Assembly (NCBI RefSeq): GCF_024198215.1
Contig: NZ_JAKCFA010000002.1
Span: forward strand, 310,001-374,000
Length of the DNA stretch: 64,000 nt
From: Myxococcus qinghaiensis
GTDB lineage: Bacteria > Myxococcota > Myxococcia > Myxococcales > Myxococcaceae
Direction of reading: 5' to 3'
The notes beneath the pieces were generated by a model. That model was given only the letters and a program-made list of their open reading frames with translations, was not told where the DNA came from and made no database searches. The position numbers and the translations under genes were made by a program. Positions 47,921 to 56,724 of this stretch are shown here, in pieces. Positions within the stretch are counted from its first letter, which is position 1; each line of letters begins with the position of its first letter.

Positions 47921-49363
47921 TCAGCCCCGGCCTTCTCCGCCTTCATCCGGGGCGCTGTCCAGCCCGTACTTGCGCAGCTTGTCGTGCAGGGTGGCCCGGC
48001 CGATGCCCAGCCGCCGCGCCGCGCCGCTGCGGTTTCCGCCCTCGATGCGCAGTGCGTCGAGCACGAGCCCCCGCTCATAGGCCTCGACGCGCTCCTTGAG
48101 CCCCGTGCCCGTGGGGGTGGCCTCCCCCTCCTCGCTCCGGGCACCCTCGGCCATGGGCCCCGTGGACGTGGCGGCCGTAGAGCGGGGCTCGGACGTCGGC
48201 AGGAGGGACAGGTCCAGCTCGCCATCGCTCGACAGGGCCACCAGGCTCTCCAGGGTGTTCTCCAGCTCGCGGACATTGCCCGGCCAGGGCAGCGCCATCA
48301 GCCGGTCGACGAAGCCCTCCGGTATCTTCAACGGGCCCGTGTGGAACCTGTCGCTGAAGCGGTCCAGGAACATCCGCGCCAGCACGGGGATGTCCTCGGG
48401 GCGCTCTCGCAGCGGCGGCACGCGGAGCTGCACCACGTTGAGCCGGTAGTAGAGGTCCTCGCGGAACTGCCCTTCCGCCGCGCGCTTGCGCAAGTCGCGG
48501 TGCGTGGCGGCCAGGATGCGGACGTCCACCTTCACCGGTCGGTCTTCTCCCACCGGGCGGACCTCGCTCTCCTGGAGCACGCGCAACAGCTTGGCCTGGA
48601 GCGGAGGCGCCAGCTCGCCGACTTCGTCCAGCAGCAGCGTCCCGCCGTCCGCCTCGCGAAACAGCCCCGGGCGGACCCGATGCGCTCCGGTGAAGGCGCC
48701 CTTCGAGTGGCCGAACAGCTCCGCCTCCGCGAGCTCCTCGGTGAGGGCCGCGCAGTTGAAGCGCAGATAGGGCCCGTTCGCTCGCGGCGACGCGCGCACC
48801 AGTGCCTCCGCCACGCGCTCCTTGCCGGTGCCGCTCTCCCCGGTGATGAGCACCGTCACGTCGCGAGAGCCCGCGCGTTGAACCAGCTGCGCCAGCCGAC
48901 CCATGGGCTCCGAGGAGAAAACCATGGAGCGCGACAGGTTCAGCTCCCCCGTCAGTCGCTCGTTCTCATGGCGGAGCCGCACGGACTCCAGGGCGCGCGT
49001 GACGACGGCGAGCAGCTCGTCCACGTCGAAGGGCTTGCGGAAGTAGTCATAGGCGCCCGCCTTCACCGCCTCCACGGCGAAGCGCTCCGAGCCATGCGCG
49101 GTGATGACGATGATGCGCGGCGCGTGGGGCACCGCGCTGACCCGGCGCACCAGCTCCATGCCGTCCATCCGAGGCATGCGCAGGTCGGTGATGACCAGCT
49201 CGAACGGGCGCGACGCCAGCTTCTCCAACGCGGCCTCGCCGTCCTCCGCCTGCTCCACCTCCACGCCGGACAGGCTGCGCAACATCTCCCTCAGCGTGAA
49301 GCGCACGCCCGCGTCATCGTCCACCACCAGCACGCGAGACACCGCGCCCGACTCACCGCGCAT
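47921..49363 (-). CDS. Sigma-54-dependent response regulator (NtrC type)
   Basis: 480 aa. Receiver domain with VLVVDDD, the phospho-Asp in LVITDLRMPRMDG and the conserved Lys in YFRKPFDV. The AAA domain has GESGTGKERVAEAL (Walker A), the GAFTGA loop and GGTLLLDEVGEL (Walker B). A Fis-type HTH (GGNRSGAARRLGIGRATLHDKL) ends it. It activates sigma-54 promoters when phosphorylated. Its start overlaps the histidine-kinase stop by 11 bases, making a cognate pair. Confidence 0.93.
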   Translation of the reverse strand: MRGESGAVSRVLVVDDDAGVRFTLREMLRSLSGVEVEQAEDGEAALEKLASRPFELVITDLRMPRMDGMELVRRVSAVPHAPRIIVITAHGSERFAVEAVKAGAYDYFRKPFDVDELLAVVTRALESVRLRHENERLTGELNLSRSMVFSSEPMGRLAQLVQRAGSRDVTVLITGESGTGKERVAEALVRASPRANGPYLRFNCAALTEELAEAELFGHSKGAFTGAHRVRPGLFREADGGTLLLDEVGELAPPLQAKLLRVLQESEVRPVGEDRPVKVDVRILAATHRDLRKRAAEGQFREDLYYRLNVVQLRVPPLRERPEDIPVLARMFLDRFSDRFHTGPLKIPEGFVDRLMALPWPGNVRELENTLESLVALSSDGELDLSLLPTSEPRSTAATSTGPMAEGARSEEGEATPTGTGLKERVEAYERGLVLDALRIEGGNRSGAARRLGIGRATLHDKLRKYGLDSAPDEGGEGRG

Positions 49364-50699
49364 GGACCACCTCACGGACGTCTCGCACCGGACCCAGGGT
49401 GTCCGCCGGAAGCTCGCGCGGCAACATCAGCTCCGCCACACAGCCTCCGGACGCCTCGTTGCGAAGCGTCACTTCACCGCCATGCTGCCGCGCCAGCGCA
49501 CGCGCCACCGTCAACCCGAGCCCGGAGCCCTTCGACTTCGTGGTGACACCCGCGTCGAAGGCCCGCGCGGACACCTCCGGGGACAGCCCCGCTCCCGAAT
49601 CCCGGATGACGACGCGCACGTCGCCCACGCTCCCGGACTCGACGTCCACCACCACCTGGCCTCCTCGGGGACTCGCGTCGATGGCGTTGTGGAGCAGGTT
49701 CATCACCACCTGCTTCACCTTGCGAGGATCACACACGGCGACCACCTGCCCCTCGCCGCCCCGGGCCAGTCGGACGCCGTGCTCGGCGGCGAGCCCCTCG
49801 TGCAGCACCAAGGCCTCGTCGCACAGCGCGCCCAGGTCCACCTCGCTGACCGACAACGGCACCAGCGGACGCGAGAAGTTGAGGAACTCCTCCAGGATGT
49901 CCTGCATGCGAGTCACCTCGCCCGCCAGCACCTCCAACCGCTCCTGGGGTTGCGCGCGCCCGGGCTCGCGCCGCATGAGCTGCGTGAGCCCCTTCACCGT
50001 GGCGAGGGGATTCTTCAGCTCGTGGGCAATCTCCCCCGACAAGGACTCCAGCGTGCGAGCGTGGGCGCGATGCGTGGCGAACAGCTCGTCGCGCTGGTGG
50101 AAGGACTCCGCCAGCATGTCCTCGAAGGTGCCCCGGATGGCTGCGCCCACGATGTTGGCCGCCACCACCAGGAGCAGGATGAACACCGCCACCGCGATGA
50201 GCGTCTCCCGAGAAGGCTCTCCCAAGAACGACAGGTGCAGGGGTGGAGTCCACCCGAACACGTGTGCCGCCGACAAGAGGGACAAGAGCCCCAGCTCCGC
50301 TCCCATCAACGCGAGCCGCTGACGGGGCGGAAGCACCGCGGCACCCACGAAGGCCAGCGGGAGGACGAGCGGCAGCAGCGGACTGGCCAGTCCTCCCGTG
50401 CCCCACGTCAGGCTCTGCTCCAGGACGATTCCCACCATCAGGTTGCCGGCGATGCTGCGCTCCGTGAGCCCCTCTCGCTCGTAACGGCGCAGCTCGAAGA
50501 AGAAGAACGACAGGGCCAACACCACCTGGACGGGCAGCCAGATGCGGCGCCAGGGCGCGCCATCCGCGAGCGTCGCAGCCGACACAGCCACCATCAGCAA
50601 CATGCCGCCATACGCGCGCAAGCGCACCATGCGGCCGAAGATGCGGCCGATGTGCTTGAGCCGAAGGGCTTCGTAGCTGCGGCGGGTTCGCGGTTCCAT
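49353..50699 (-). CDS. Sensor histidine kinase (448 aa)
   Basis: Five or six hydrophobic segments in the first ~190 residues (GGMLLMVAVSAATLA, WLPVQVVLALSFFFF, LPLVLPLAFVGAAVL, TLIAVAVFILLLVVA) form a membrane sensor with little periplasmic domain. Then a HisKA site SGEIAHELKNPLATVKGL and an ATPase domain with NLLHNAIDAS, IRDSGAGL and SKGSGLGLTVAR. It phosphorylates the regulator encoded just downstream. The signal is unknown; membrane state is plausible. Confidence 0.92.
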   Translation of the reverse strand: MEPRTRRSYEALRLKHIGRIFGRMVRLRAYGGMLLMVAVSAATLADGAPWRRIWLPVQVVLALSFFFFELRRYEREGLTERSIAGNLMVGIVLEQSLTWGTGGLASPLLPLVLPLAFVGAAVLPPRQRLALMGAELGLLSLLSAAHVFGWTPPLHLSFLGEPSRETLIAVAVFILLLVVAANIVGAAIRGTFEDMLAESFHQRDELFATHRAHARTLESLSGEIAHELKNPLATVKGLTQLMRREPGRAQPQERLEVLAGEVTRMQDILEEFLNFSRPLVPLSVSEVDLGALCDEALVLHEGLAAEHGVRLARGGEGQVVAVCDPRKVKQVVMNLLHNAIDASPRGGQVVVDVESGSVGDVRVVIRDSGAGLSPEVSARAFDAGVTTKSKGSGLGLTVARALARQHGGEVTLRNEASGGCVAELMLPRELPADTLGPVRDVREVVHAR

Positions 50700-50708
50700 G
50701 TCGCCCTG

Positions 50709-51419
50709 TCAGGCCGAGGCGTGCTCGGCCCGGGTGCCCGCCCGACGCTCCAAATAGCGGCGGGCCAGCTCGTTGATGTCGTCGTTCTCGAGCACCTTCT
50801 TCGGCGCTCCCAGCTCGGCGGTGGCCAGCATCGCCAGCCCCACCGCCTCCGTGGTCGTCACGAACTTCGGAGCCACGGCCTTGAGCACCGGGTACAGCGG
50901 GCTGAGCACCTTGTAGAGGACCCGGTAGACTCGCGTCTTCGACTCGATGCCGTGCATCGGCCGGATGATGCCCGGTCGGAACAGGTACACCGCGCGGAAC
51001 GGCATCGCGGCCAGCGCGTTCTCCGTGCGCCCCTTGACGCGGGCCCACATCGAGCGCCCCTTCTCCGTGCTGTCCGTCCCCGCGCCCGAGACGTAGATGA
51101 AGGTCATCCTCGGGTTCGTCCGCACCAGCACCTGCGCCGCCGACAGCGTCAAGTCGTACGTCACCCGCCGGTAGTCCTCCTCCTTCATCCCCGCCGACGA
51201 CACGCCCAGGCAGAAGAAGCAGGCATCATAGCCGTCGAGCGAGGACTCCGAGGAGGCGTCCAGGAAGTCCTTGAGCAACAGCTCGCGCAGCTTCGCGTGC
51301 TTCTGCCCCGTCTCCGCGCGGCCCACCGCGAGCACCTGCTCCACGTCGGGCGACAGCAGGCACTCGCGCAGTACCCCCTGCCCCACCATGCCCGTCGCGC
51401 CGAAGAGGATGACCTTCAT
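50709..51419 (-). CDS. NAD(P)-binding Rossmann protein (236 aa)
   Basis: The N-terminus is MKVILFGATGMVGQGVL (G-x-x-G-x-x-G nucleotide loop). Later come FFCLGVSSAGMKEEDYRRV and FIYVSGAGTDSTEKG, the pattern of the NmrA/short-epimerase-like group. Substrate unknown. The start overlaps the MBL gene's stop (ATGA) and the stop is nine bases before the histidine-kinase gene, so it is translated within the same operon. Confidence 0.85.
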   Translation of the reverse strand: MKVILFGATGMVGQGVLRECLLSPDVEQVLAVGRAETGQKHAKLRELLLKDFLDASSESSLDGYDACFFCLGVSSAGMKEEDYRRVTYDLTLSAAQVLVRTNPRMTFIYVSGAGTDSTEKGRSMWARVKGRTENALAAMPFRAVYLFRPGIIRPMHGIESKTRVYRVLYKVLSPLYPVLKAVAPKFVTTTEAVGLAMLATAELGAPKKVLENDDINELARRYLERRAGTRAEHASA

Positions 51420-52636
51420 GGCTGACCTCCAGGCTGGTTCGCCGTCACGGGCGCCCCCATGCCCGTGGAGAGGATGGGATGTTGCGCCGCGGTCTCCCAC
51501 GCCAGCTCCGGCCACCATCGCTCCCGAACACCCGCCGCTTCGACCTCCGGCTCCACGCTCTGTCCAGGCCTGGGCAGCAGCAACGTCACGGAGAGGCGCT
51601 CGGCCTCGGCGCGGGCCCGCTCGGCCGGCTCCGTCCACCCGTGGTAGGCGAGCCCGAAGAGGGCCCAGTGCACCGGAATCATGACCTTTCCACGTAGCAT
51701 CTGGTGTGCCAGCACTGCCTGCTCGGGACCGATGTGCCAGTCCGGCCAGGCGCGGTGGTACTGGCCCGTCTCAATCATCGTCACATCGAAGGGCCCCAGG
51801 CGCTCGCCGATGTCCCGCATGGCCGGGAACAGGCCCGTGTCGCCGGAGTAGAACGCCCGGTGCTTGGAGCCGATGAGCGCGTAGCCGGCCCAGAGCGTGG
51901 AGTCCTTGTCGAACAGGAAGCGCCCGGAGGCATGGCGCGCGGGGGTGGCGACAATCTCCATATCTCCGACGCGCGTGCGCTCCCACCAGTCCAGCTCCAC
52001 GATTCGCTCCGCCGGAATGCCCCAGTACTCCAGGTGCGCACCCACGCCGAGCGGCACGATGAACACCACCTTGGAGTGCTTCGCGGAGTCCCTCAGCGCC
52101 AGGAGCGTCGGGCGGTCCAGGTGGTCGTAGTGGTCATGCGAGACGACCACCGCGTCGATGGGAGGTACATCCTCCAGGGCGATGGGCGGCGCGAACCACC
52201 GCTTGGGGCCCACCCAGGAATACGGCGAGACGCGGTCGCTCCATACCGGGTCCGTCAGGATGCGATGCCCGTCGATCTCCACCAGCTGAGAGGAGTGCCC
52301 CATCCACGTCACCCGCAGCCCCGTCGCGGGCGGCGTCAGGAAGCGCTGGGGGTTGATGGCCTCCACCGCCAGCGGCTCCCCGGGACTGGTGTGGGGACTG
52401 GCGTCGAATATCCCCGACATCATCTCCCCGAAGTGGTTCACCAGCGGCTGGGGGTTGTCGAAGTGCCCGTCCTTCCACTGGGGCGAGCGCTCCATCCGCT
52501 CCCGCCGGGCCCCCGTCGCCTTCTTGCCGAAGCCCGTATAGCCGTCCACGACGAGCACGAGGATGCCCACCGCCAGCACCGCGCCCAAGCCCATTGCTCC
52601 ACGGCGCAGCACACGCCGTAAACCTCGCGTCTTCAT
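51416..52636 (-). CDS. Membrane-anchored MBL-fold hydrolase, UlaG/NAPE-PLD-like (406 aa)
   Basis: An N-terminal membrane segment (GAVLAVGILVLVVDGYTGF) precedes the metal site VVSHDHYDHLD. Further ligands are in ATPARHASG, YSGDTGLF and VHWALFG. WMGHSSQLVEIDGHRILTDP is the usual lead-in of the L-ascorbate-6-P lactonase / N-acylphosphatidylethanolamine phospholipase-like branch. It could act on a phospholipid or lactone. The start is in ATGA overlap with the TetR gene. Confidence 0.85.
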   Translation of the reverse strand: MKTRGLRRVLRRGAMGLGAVLAVGILVLVVDGYTGFGKKATGARRERMERSPQWKDGHFDNPQPLVNHFGEMMSGIFDASPHTSPGEPLAVEAINPQRFLTPPATGLRVTWMGHSSQLVEIDGHRILTDPVWSDRVSPYSWVGPKRWFAPPIALEDVPPIDAVVVSHDHYDHLDRPTLLALRDSAKHSKVVFIVPLGVGAHLEYWGIPAERIVELDWWERTRVGDMEIVATPARHASGRFLFDKDSTLWAGYALIGSKHRAFYSGDTGLFPAMRDIGERLGPFDVTMIETGQYHRAWPDWHIGPEQAVLAHQMLRGKVMIPVHWALFGLAYHGWTEPAERARAEAERLSVTLLLPRPGQSVEPEVEAAGVRERWWPELAWETAAQHPILSTGMGAPVTANQPGGQP

Positions 52637-53241
52637 CGGGATGCTCCCAGGGGCATGCACAGCGCGCGGACCGCGACGCCGATGCCTTGAACGAATGCCT
52701 CACGCGTACCGCTGAGGTACTTGAGCCCGCGCGCCGTCGCGTAGAGCGTGTCGGTGAGCTGCCGCGCGGTGAGGCCGGTGGACTTGTACGCGGCCACCAG
52801 TCCGGAGGCCCGCAGCACCTTCACCACCGCCTCCTGGAACAGGGCCTCGTAGCGCGCGGCCTCCTCGCCCAGCCCCATGGAGCTCAGGACCTCCGTCAGG
52901 TCCTTGGCGTCCGCGCCCACCATGCCGACGTAGCGACCCACCCAGGCGTCGAAGCCCCGCACCAGCCGCTCTTCCAGCGGCAGGGAGACATCCGACAACC
53001 CCTCGCTGGCGCTCCGCAGCGAGGCCTCCATCGCGTGCTGCAACGTCGCCTGGAAGAGCTCTTCCTTCGTCGCGAAGTGCAGGTACAGCCCCTGGCGGGA
53101 CACGTCGGCGGCGCGGGCCACCTGGTCCATGGACGTCTTCCGGAAGCCGTAGCGCAGGAAGACACTGAGCGCCGCGTCCAGCAGCCGGCTCCGCCGTGCG
53201 TCGTCCGGCGGTTTCTCGGGAGATTTCAGCTCGGTACCCAT
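52633..53241 (-). CDS. TetR-family transcriptional regulator (202 aa)
   Basis: HTH: LLDAALSVFLRYGFRKTSMD, QVARAADVSRQGLYLHFATK, EELFQATLQHAM. The ATG at 53241 is preferred over an in-frame TTG six codons earlier, because that would lie inside the inverted repeat. It heads a five-gene operon (TetR, MBL hydrolase, NAD(P) protein, histidine kinase, response regulator) and probably represses it. The ligand may be a lipid-like product of the MBL enzyme. Confidence 0.88.
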   Translation of the reverse strand: MGTELKSPEKPPDDARRSRLLDAALSVFLRYGFRKTSMDQVARAADVSRQGLYLHFATKEELFQATLQHAMEASLRSASEGLSDVSLPLEERLVRGFDAWVGRYVGMVGADAKDLTEVLSSMGLGEEAARYEALFQEAVVKVLRASGLVAAYKSTGLTARQLTDTLYATARGLKYLSGTREAFVQGIGVAVRALCMPLGASR

Positions 53242-53252
53242 CTTGGACAGAT

Positions 53253-53278
53253 TTGACAAGATGGACCCAGATTGTCAA
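53253..53278. promoter_or_regulatory. Inverted repeat TTGACAA-N12-TTGTCAA, candidate operator
   Basis: A perfect seven-base inverted repeat in the gap before the TetR gene. TTGACA on the minus strand could also be its -35 element, with a poor -10 (CAAATC) 17 bases on, which would give a leaderless message starting near the ATG. The overlap suits autorepression. Confidence 0.5.
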
Positions 53279-53314
53279 TTCAATCAACCCCGCGCGCGAG
53301 GCTGGAACTTCGAC

Positions 53315-53560
53315 TCAGCGCAGGCCGGCGCGGCCTCCGTCGAGCACCCGCAGCGAGCGCTTCGCCGGCCGGCGGGCCCCGGTGGAGGGCTTGTCCGTCT
53401 TGGCGGCCACGGCCTTCACGCCGCGCCGGGGAGCGGGCCGGGAGGGCGCGACGGCGCGGACGCTCGGTCGCCTCCGTCGGGGCGCGGCCTTGGCCTTGGG
53501 CCCCTGCTGGATCGGGCGGGTGAGCGGCAGGCAGAAGTACAGGTACATGTCGAGCAGCAT
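53315..53560 (-). CDS. Small basic protein of unknown function (81 aa)
   Basis: The codon use shows strong G/C third positions throughout, and GAGG lies six bases before the ATG, which supports a real gene despite its size. After a short hydrophobic start (LLDMYLYFCLPLT) it is Ala/Arg/Lys/Pro-rich (KAKAAPRRRRPSVRA), ending LRVLDGGRAGLR. It may bind nucleic acid or membrane; no family is recognised. Confidence 0.55.
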   Translation of the reverse strand: MLLDMYLYFCLPLTRPIQQGPKAKAAPRRRRPSVRAVAPSRPAPRRGVKAVAAKTDKPSTGARRPAKRSLRVLDGGRAGLR

Positions 53561-53966
53561 GGGGCCTCTTCGCCTTCAACGAGATGCGCACGGGATGTGG
53601 CGCGCGGTTCATGAGCAATGGCGGTGCCACCCTCCCCATCCTCCGAGGAAGGCAGGCGCAAGGTGCCATGGCGGGTTCGAACGAACCCGTGAAGAAGCAT
53701 GAAGATGCCGTGGTGAAAGCCCCTCCTCTCCTCGGAAGGGCGCCCCTCTCATGGGGCATGCGCACCTTCTCCTCCAAGGCGAGGAGCGCGGTCAGCGCCA
53801 CGTGACGGGTGTCGGCCTTCCGGCGGGGTGCCGGGTTTCCGGCAGGGGTGCCGCGCGGGCCTCCGACACCCATGCGGGCGCTCTCGGCGTGCGAGTGCTG
53901 GCATGGGCCTTGCCATCAGGCCGGGCGTCACCGCGGGGGGAAGCCGCGGCATCGAGGAGAGGCTCC
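53561..53966. other. Intergenic region before the exporter operon, with nested inverted repeats
   Basis: No convincing gene; a 73-codon frame on the plus strand at 53584 lacks coding bias. Nested inverted repeats lie at 53807-53871. The remainder is the probable promoter region of the rightward exporter genes, without a recognisable -35/-10. Confidence 0.4.
53807..53871. repeat. Nested inverted repeats upstream of the exporter operon
   Basis: GGGTGTCGG (53807-53815) is repeated inverted as CCGACACCC (53863-53871); inside, TGCCGG-GTTT-CCGGCA forms a six-base hairpin. The outer arms are 47 bases apart. It could be a structured leader or a two-site operator for the exporter genes that begin about 95 bases downstream. 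Confidence 0.5.
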
Positions 53967-55031
53967 ATGCGACGTGCCGTCGTGGTGTTCGTGGTCCTGG
54001 TGGTGGTGCTCGCCACTTTGTTGGGGGTGCGCATCCTGAAGGACCGGCGGGCCGCGGAGGGACCCGCGGGAGGCTCGGGCGTGGTGGAGGGCACGGCGGT
54101 GGATGTGCGGGCCCGGCTCAATGCGCGAGTGGTGACGCGGCATGTGGAGGAAGGCGCGCGCGTGGAGAAGAACGCGGTGCTCGTCACCCTGGACTGCACG
54201 GAGCCCGAGGCGGGGCTGAGTGAAGCCACCGCGCGACTGGCCATGGCGCAGGCGCAAGCAGACGGTGCGCGCGCGGTGGCGGTGGCCGCGGGACGAAGCA
54301 GCGAGGCCGTGGCCGCGCAGGCCGAGGGAAGCCAGGCGCAGATCGCCTCGCTGGCGGACCAGCATGGACTGGCCCAGCGACAGGCGGACCGTCTCCAGCA
54401 GATGGGAGACGCGACGACCGCGGCCTCGTTGGACCAGGCGCGCGCGCAGGCCCAGTCCCTGGAGCAGCAGCTCGCGGCGGCGAGACATGCGAGCACGGCG
54501 GCATCCCGCCAGGCCCGCGCCGCGACGGAGCAGGAGCGTGCCAGCATCCAGCAGGCCGAGTCCGCGCTGCGCGCCATCCAGGCCGCGGAGGCCACGGTGC
54601 GCCGGGCCCAGGTGTCGGTGGCGGAGTGCGAGCTGCGCGCGCCGCTGAGCGGCACGGTGGAGACGCTGCCCTTGGAGGTGGGCGAGCTGGCCCTGCCGGG
54701 CGCCGTCGTCGCGCGACTGGTGGACACGCACCGGCCGAAGGCGACCTTCTACCTGCCCAACGCGGAGCTGGCGGCGGCGAAGCCGGGGCAGTCCGCCACG
54801 GTGCGCGCGGACGCGTATCCCGACCGCACGTTCAATGCGCGCGTCGTCACCGTGGCGCGCGAGGCCGCCTTCACCCCTCGCAACGTGCAGACGCGCGGCG
54901 ACAGGGACCGACTCGTCTACCCCGTCGAGGTGCACATCGACGCGCCCGAAGGCGTGCTGCTTCCGGGCATGCCCGTGGATATCACGCTGGGGCCGGCGAA
55001 CGACGCGGCGGTGGCGGAGCAACGGCCGTGA
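53967..55031 (+). CDS. HlyD-type membrane fusion protein
   Basis: 354 aa. An N-terminal membrane helix (AVVVFVVLVVVLATLLGV), a lipoyl half (VDVRARLNARVVTRHVEEGA), a ~100-residue coiled coil rich in Ala/Gln/Glu, the second lipoyl half (AECELRAPLSGTVETLPLEVG) and a beta-barrel end (LLPGMPVDITL). It connects an inner-membrane ABC pump to an outer-membrane channel, which is not in the window. GAGAGG precedes the ATG. Its stop overlaps the next start (GTGA). Confidence 0.9.
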   Translation: MRRAVVVFVVLVVVLATLLGVRILKDRRAAEGPAGGSGVVEGTAVDVRARLNARVVTRHVEEGARVEKNAVLVTLDCTEPEAGLSEATARLAMAQAQADGARAVAVAAGRSSEAVAAQAEGSQAQIASLADQHGLAQRQADRLQQMGDATTAASLDQARAQAQSLEQQLAAARHASTAASRQARAATEQERASIQQAESALRAIQAAEATVRRAQVSVAECELRAPLSGTVETLPLEVGELALPGAVVARLVDTHRPKATFYLPNAELAAAKPGQSATVRADAYPDRTFNARVVTVAREAAFTPRNVQTRGDRDRLVYPVEVHIDAPEGVLLPGMPVDITLGPANDAAVAEQRP

Positions 55032-55789
55032 GCACCCGCCCCGAGGTGGACGTGTCGCTGGAGGACGTGCGTCGTGCCTTCGGAGCGGCGCAGGCGCTGA
55101 AGGGCGTGTCGCTGGCCGTCCACACCGGAGAGGTCTACGGGCTGGTGGGGCCGGACGGCGCGGGGAAGACGACGGCCATCCGGTTGATGGCGGGACTGCT
55201 GCTCCCCGACGCGGGGCACGTGAGGATGCTCGGCGAGGACCCGGCGAATACGCGCTCCTCCGTGCGCGAGTCCCTGGGGCTGGTGCCGCAGCGGAACACG
55301 CTCTACGGAGACTTGAGCGTCGACGAGAACCTGCGCTTCTTCTCGCGGCTGTTCGGCCTCTCGAAGCAGGACTTCGCCGAGCGACGCGAGCGCCTGCTGG
55401 ATATCACCCGACTGGGCCGCTTCACGGACCGGCGCGCGGATGCGCTGTCGGGCGGCATGTACAAGAAGCTGGCGCTGGCGTGCGCCCTGCTCCACCGGCC
55501 CCGCGTGCTGCTCCTGGACGAGCCCACCAACGGCGTGGACCCGGTGAGCCGCCGCGAGCTGTGGGAGCTGCTGTATGGCCTGGTCCACGAGGGCATGACG
55601 CTGCTGGTGTCCACGCCGTACATGGACGAGGCGGCGCGGTGCCACCGGGTGGGCCTGCTCTACTCAGGAGAGCTCATCGCGGAGGGAGACCCTCGGGAGC
55701 TGGCGCGCCAGCACGGGGCGGCGGCCAACAACTTCGAGGCGGTCTTCCTGGCCCTCGTCGAGAAGCGCGACGGCGGGAGGGCCGCATGA
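55028..55789 (+). CDS. ABC transporter ATPase (first)
   Basis: 253 aa. Walker A GPDGAGKTT, Q-loop VPQRNTLYGDLSV, signature LSGGMYKKLALA, Walker B VLLLDEPTNGVDP and the switch His replaced by STPYMDEAA. It begins at GTG overlapping the HlyD stop. Paired with the second ATPase it should power the exporter, as in YbhF-like or RbbA-like systems where two ATPase domains are used, here as separate proteins. Confidence 0.9.
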   Translation: MSTRPEVDVSLEDVRRAFGAAQALKGVSLAVHTGEVYGLVGPDGAGKTTAIRLMAGLLLPDAGHVRMLGEDPANTRSSVRESLGLVPQRNTLYGDLSVDENLRFFSRLFGLSKQDFAERRERLLDITRLGRFTDRRADALSGGMYKKLALACALLHRPRVLLLDEPTNGVDPVSRRELWELLYGLVHEGMTLLVSTPYMDEAARCHRVGLLYSGELIAEGDPRELARQHGAAANNFEAVFLALVEKRDGGRAA

Positions 55790-56724
55790 CTCCGGCCATC
55801 GAGGTGCAGCACCTGACGCGGCGCTTCGGGAGCTTCACGGCCGTGGACGACGTGAGCTTCGAGGTGGGCACGGGCGAAATCTTCGGATACCTGGGCGCCA
55901 ACGGCGCGGGCAAGTCCACCACCATCCGGATGCTGTGCGGCCTGCTGAAGCCCACCGGGGGTGGCGCGCGCGTCGCGGGCTTCGACGTGGACAAGGAGCC
56001 CGAGCGCGTGAAGGCCGGCATCGGCTACATGTCCCAGAAGTTCTCGCTGTACCTGGACCTGAGCGTGAGGGCGAACCTGGAGTTCTTCGCCTCCGCCTAC
56101 GGCGCCTATGGCCGGGAGCTGGAGACGCGCATCGGGGAGATGGTAGAGCGGATGCAGCTCGGCGCCGTGCAGGACGAGGTGACGGGGGCGCTGCCCGGAG
56201 GACTGCAGCAGCGCGTGGCGCTGGCGAGCGCGGTGCTGCACCGGCCTCGCATCGTCTTCCTGGACGAGCCCACCGCGGGCGTGGACCCGATACAGCGCCG
56301 CTCCTTCTGGGAGCTGATTCGATACCTCGCCTCGCGCGGCACCACCGTCTTCGTCACCACGCACTACATGGACGAGGCGGAGAACTGCGCCCGCATCGGC
56401 ATCATGGTGGACGGGAAGCTGGTGGCGCTGGACACGCCAGCGGGGCTGAAGCGGACGCACGCTCCGGGCCGGGTGCTGGAGGTGCGAGGCCCGCGCCTCG
56501 CCCCGGCGCTGGACTCGCTGCGCGGCATGGCGGGCGTGCTGGACGTGAGCCGCTTCGGCTCTGGCGCCACCGTGCGCGTGGACCCGGAGCGCCTGCCCGC
56601 GGAGGCCCTGGCGGACTGGCTGCGGGCGCGCGGCGTGGACCCGCTGGAGCTGGAGGACTCGGCGCCCACGCTGGATGACGTGTTCCTGGCGCTCACGGCC
56701 CGAGCGCAGCGGGGAGATGACTGA
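55786..56724 (+). CDS. ABC transporter ATPase (second)
   Basis: 312 aa. Walker A GANGAGKST, Q-loop MSQKFSLYLDLSV, Walker B IVFLDEPTAGVDP, H-loop FVTTHYMDEAENC. The signature is degenerate (LPGGLQQRVALA instead of LSGGQ). A ~90-residue C-terminal extension follows, as in drug-exporter ATPases. It overlaps the first ATPase by ATGA and the permease by eight bases. The different signature loops imply an asymmetric pair with unequal ATPase activity. Confidence 0.9.
   Translation: MTPAIEVQHLTRRFGSFTAVDDVSFEVGTGEIFGYLGANGAGKSTTIRMLCGLLKPTGGGARVAGFDVDKEPERVKAGIGYMSQKFSLYLDLSVRANLEFFASAYGAYGRELETRIGEMVERMQLGAVQDEVTGALPGGLQQRVALASAVLHRPRIVFLDEPTAGVDPIQRRSFWELIRYLASRGTTVFVTTHYMDEAENCARIGIMVDGKLVALDTPAGLKRTHAPGRVLEVRGPRLAPALDSLRGMAGVLDVSRFGSGATVRVDPERLPAEALADWLRARGVDPLELEDSAPTLDDVFLALTARAQRGDD

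Noticed and set aside
45935-49546. Open frame of about 1200 codons on the plus strand
   Set aside because: It runs antisense through the CocE hydrolase and the response regulator, is Arg/His/Leu-rich and has no domain; a by-product of high GC.
53584-53805. 73-codon plus-strand ORF before the exporter
   Set aside because: No ribosome-binding site, weak third-position bias and no recognisable sequence.
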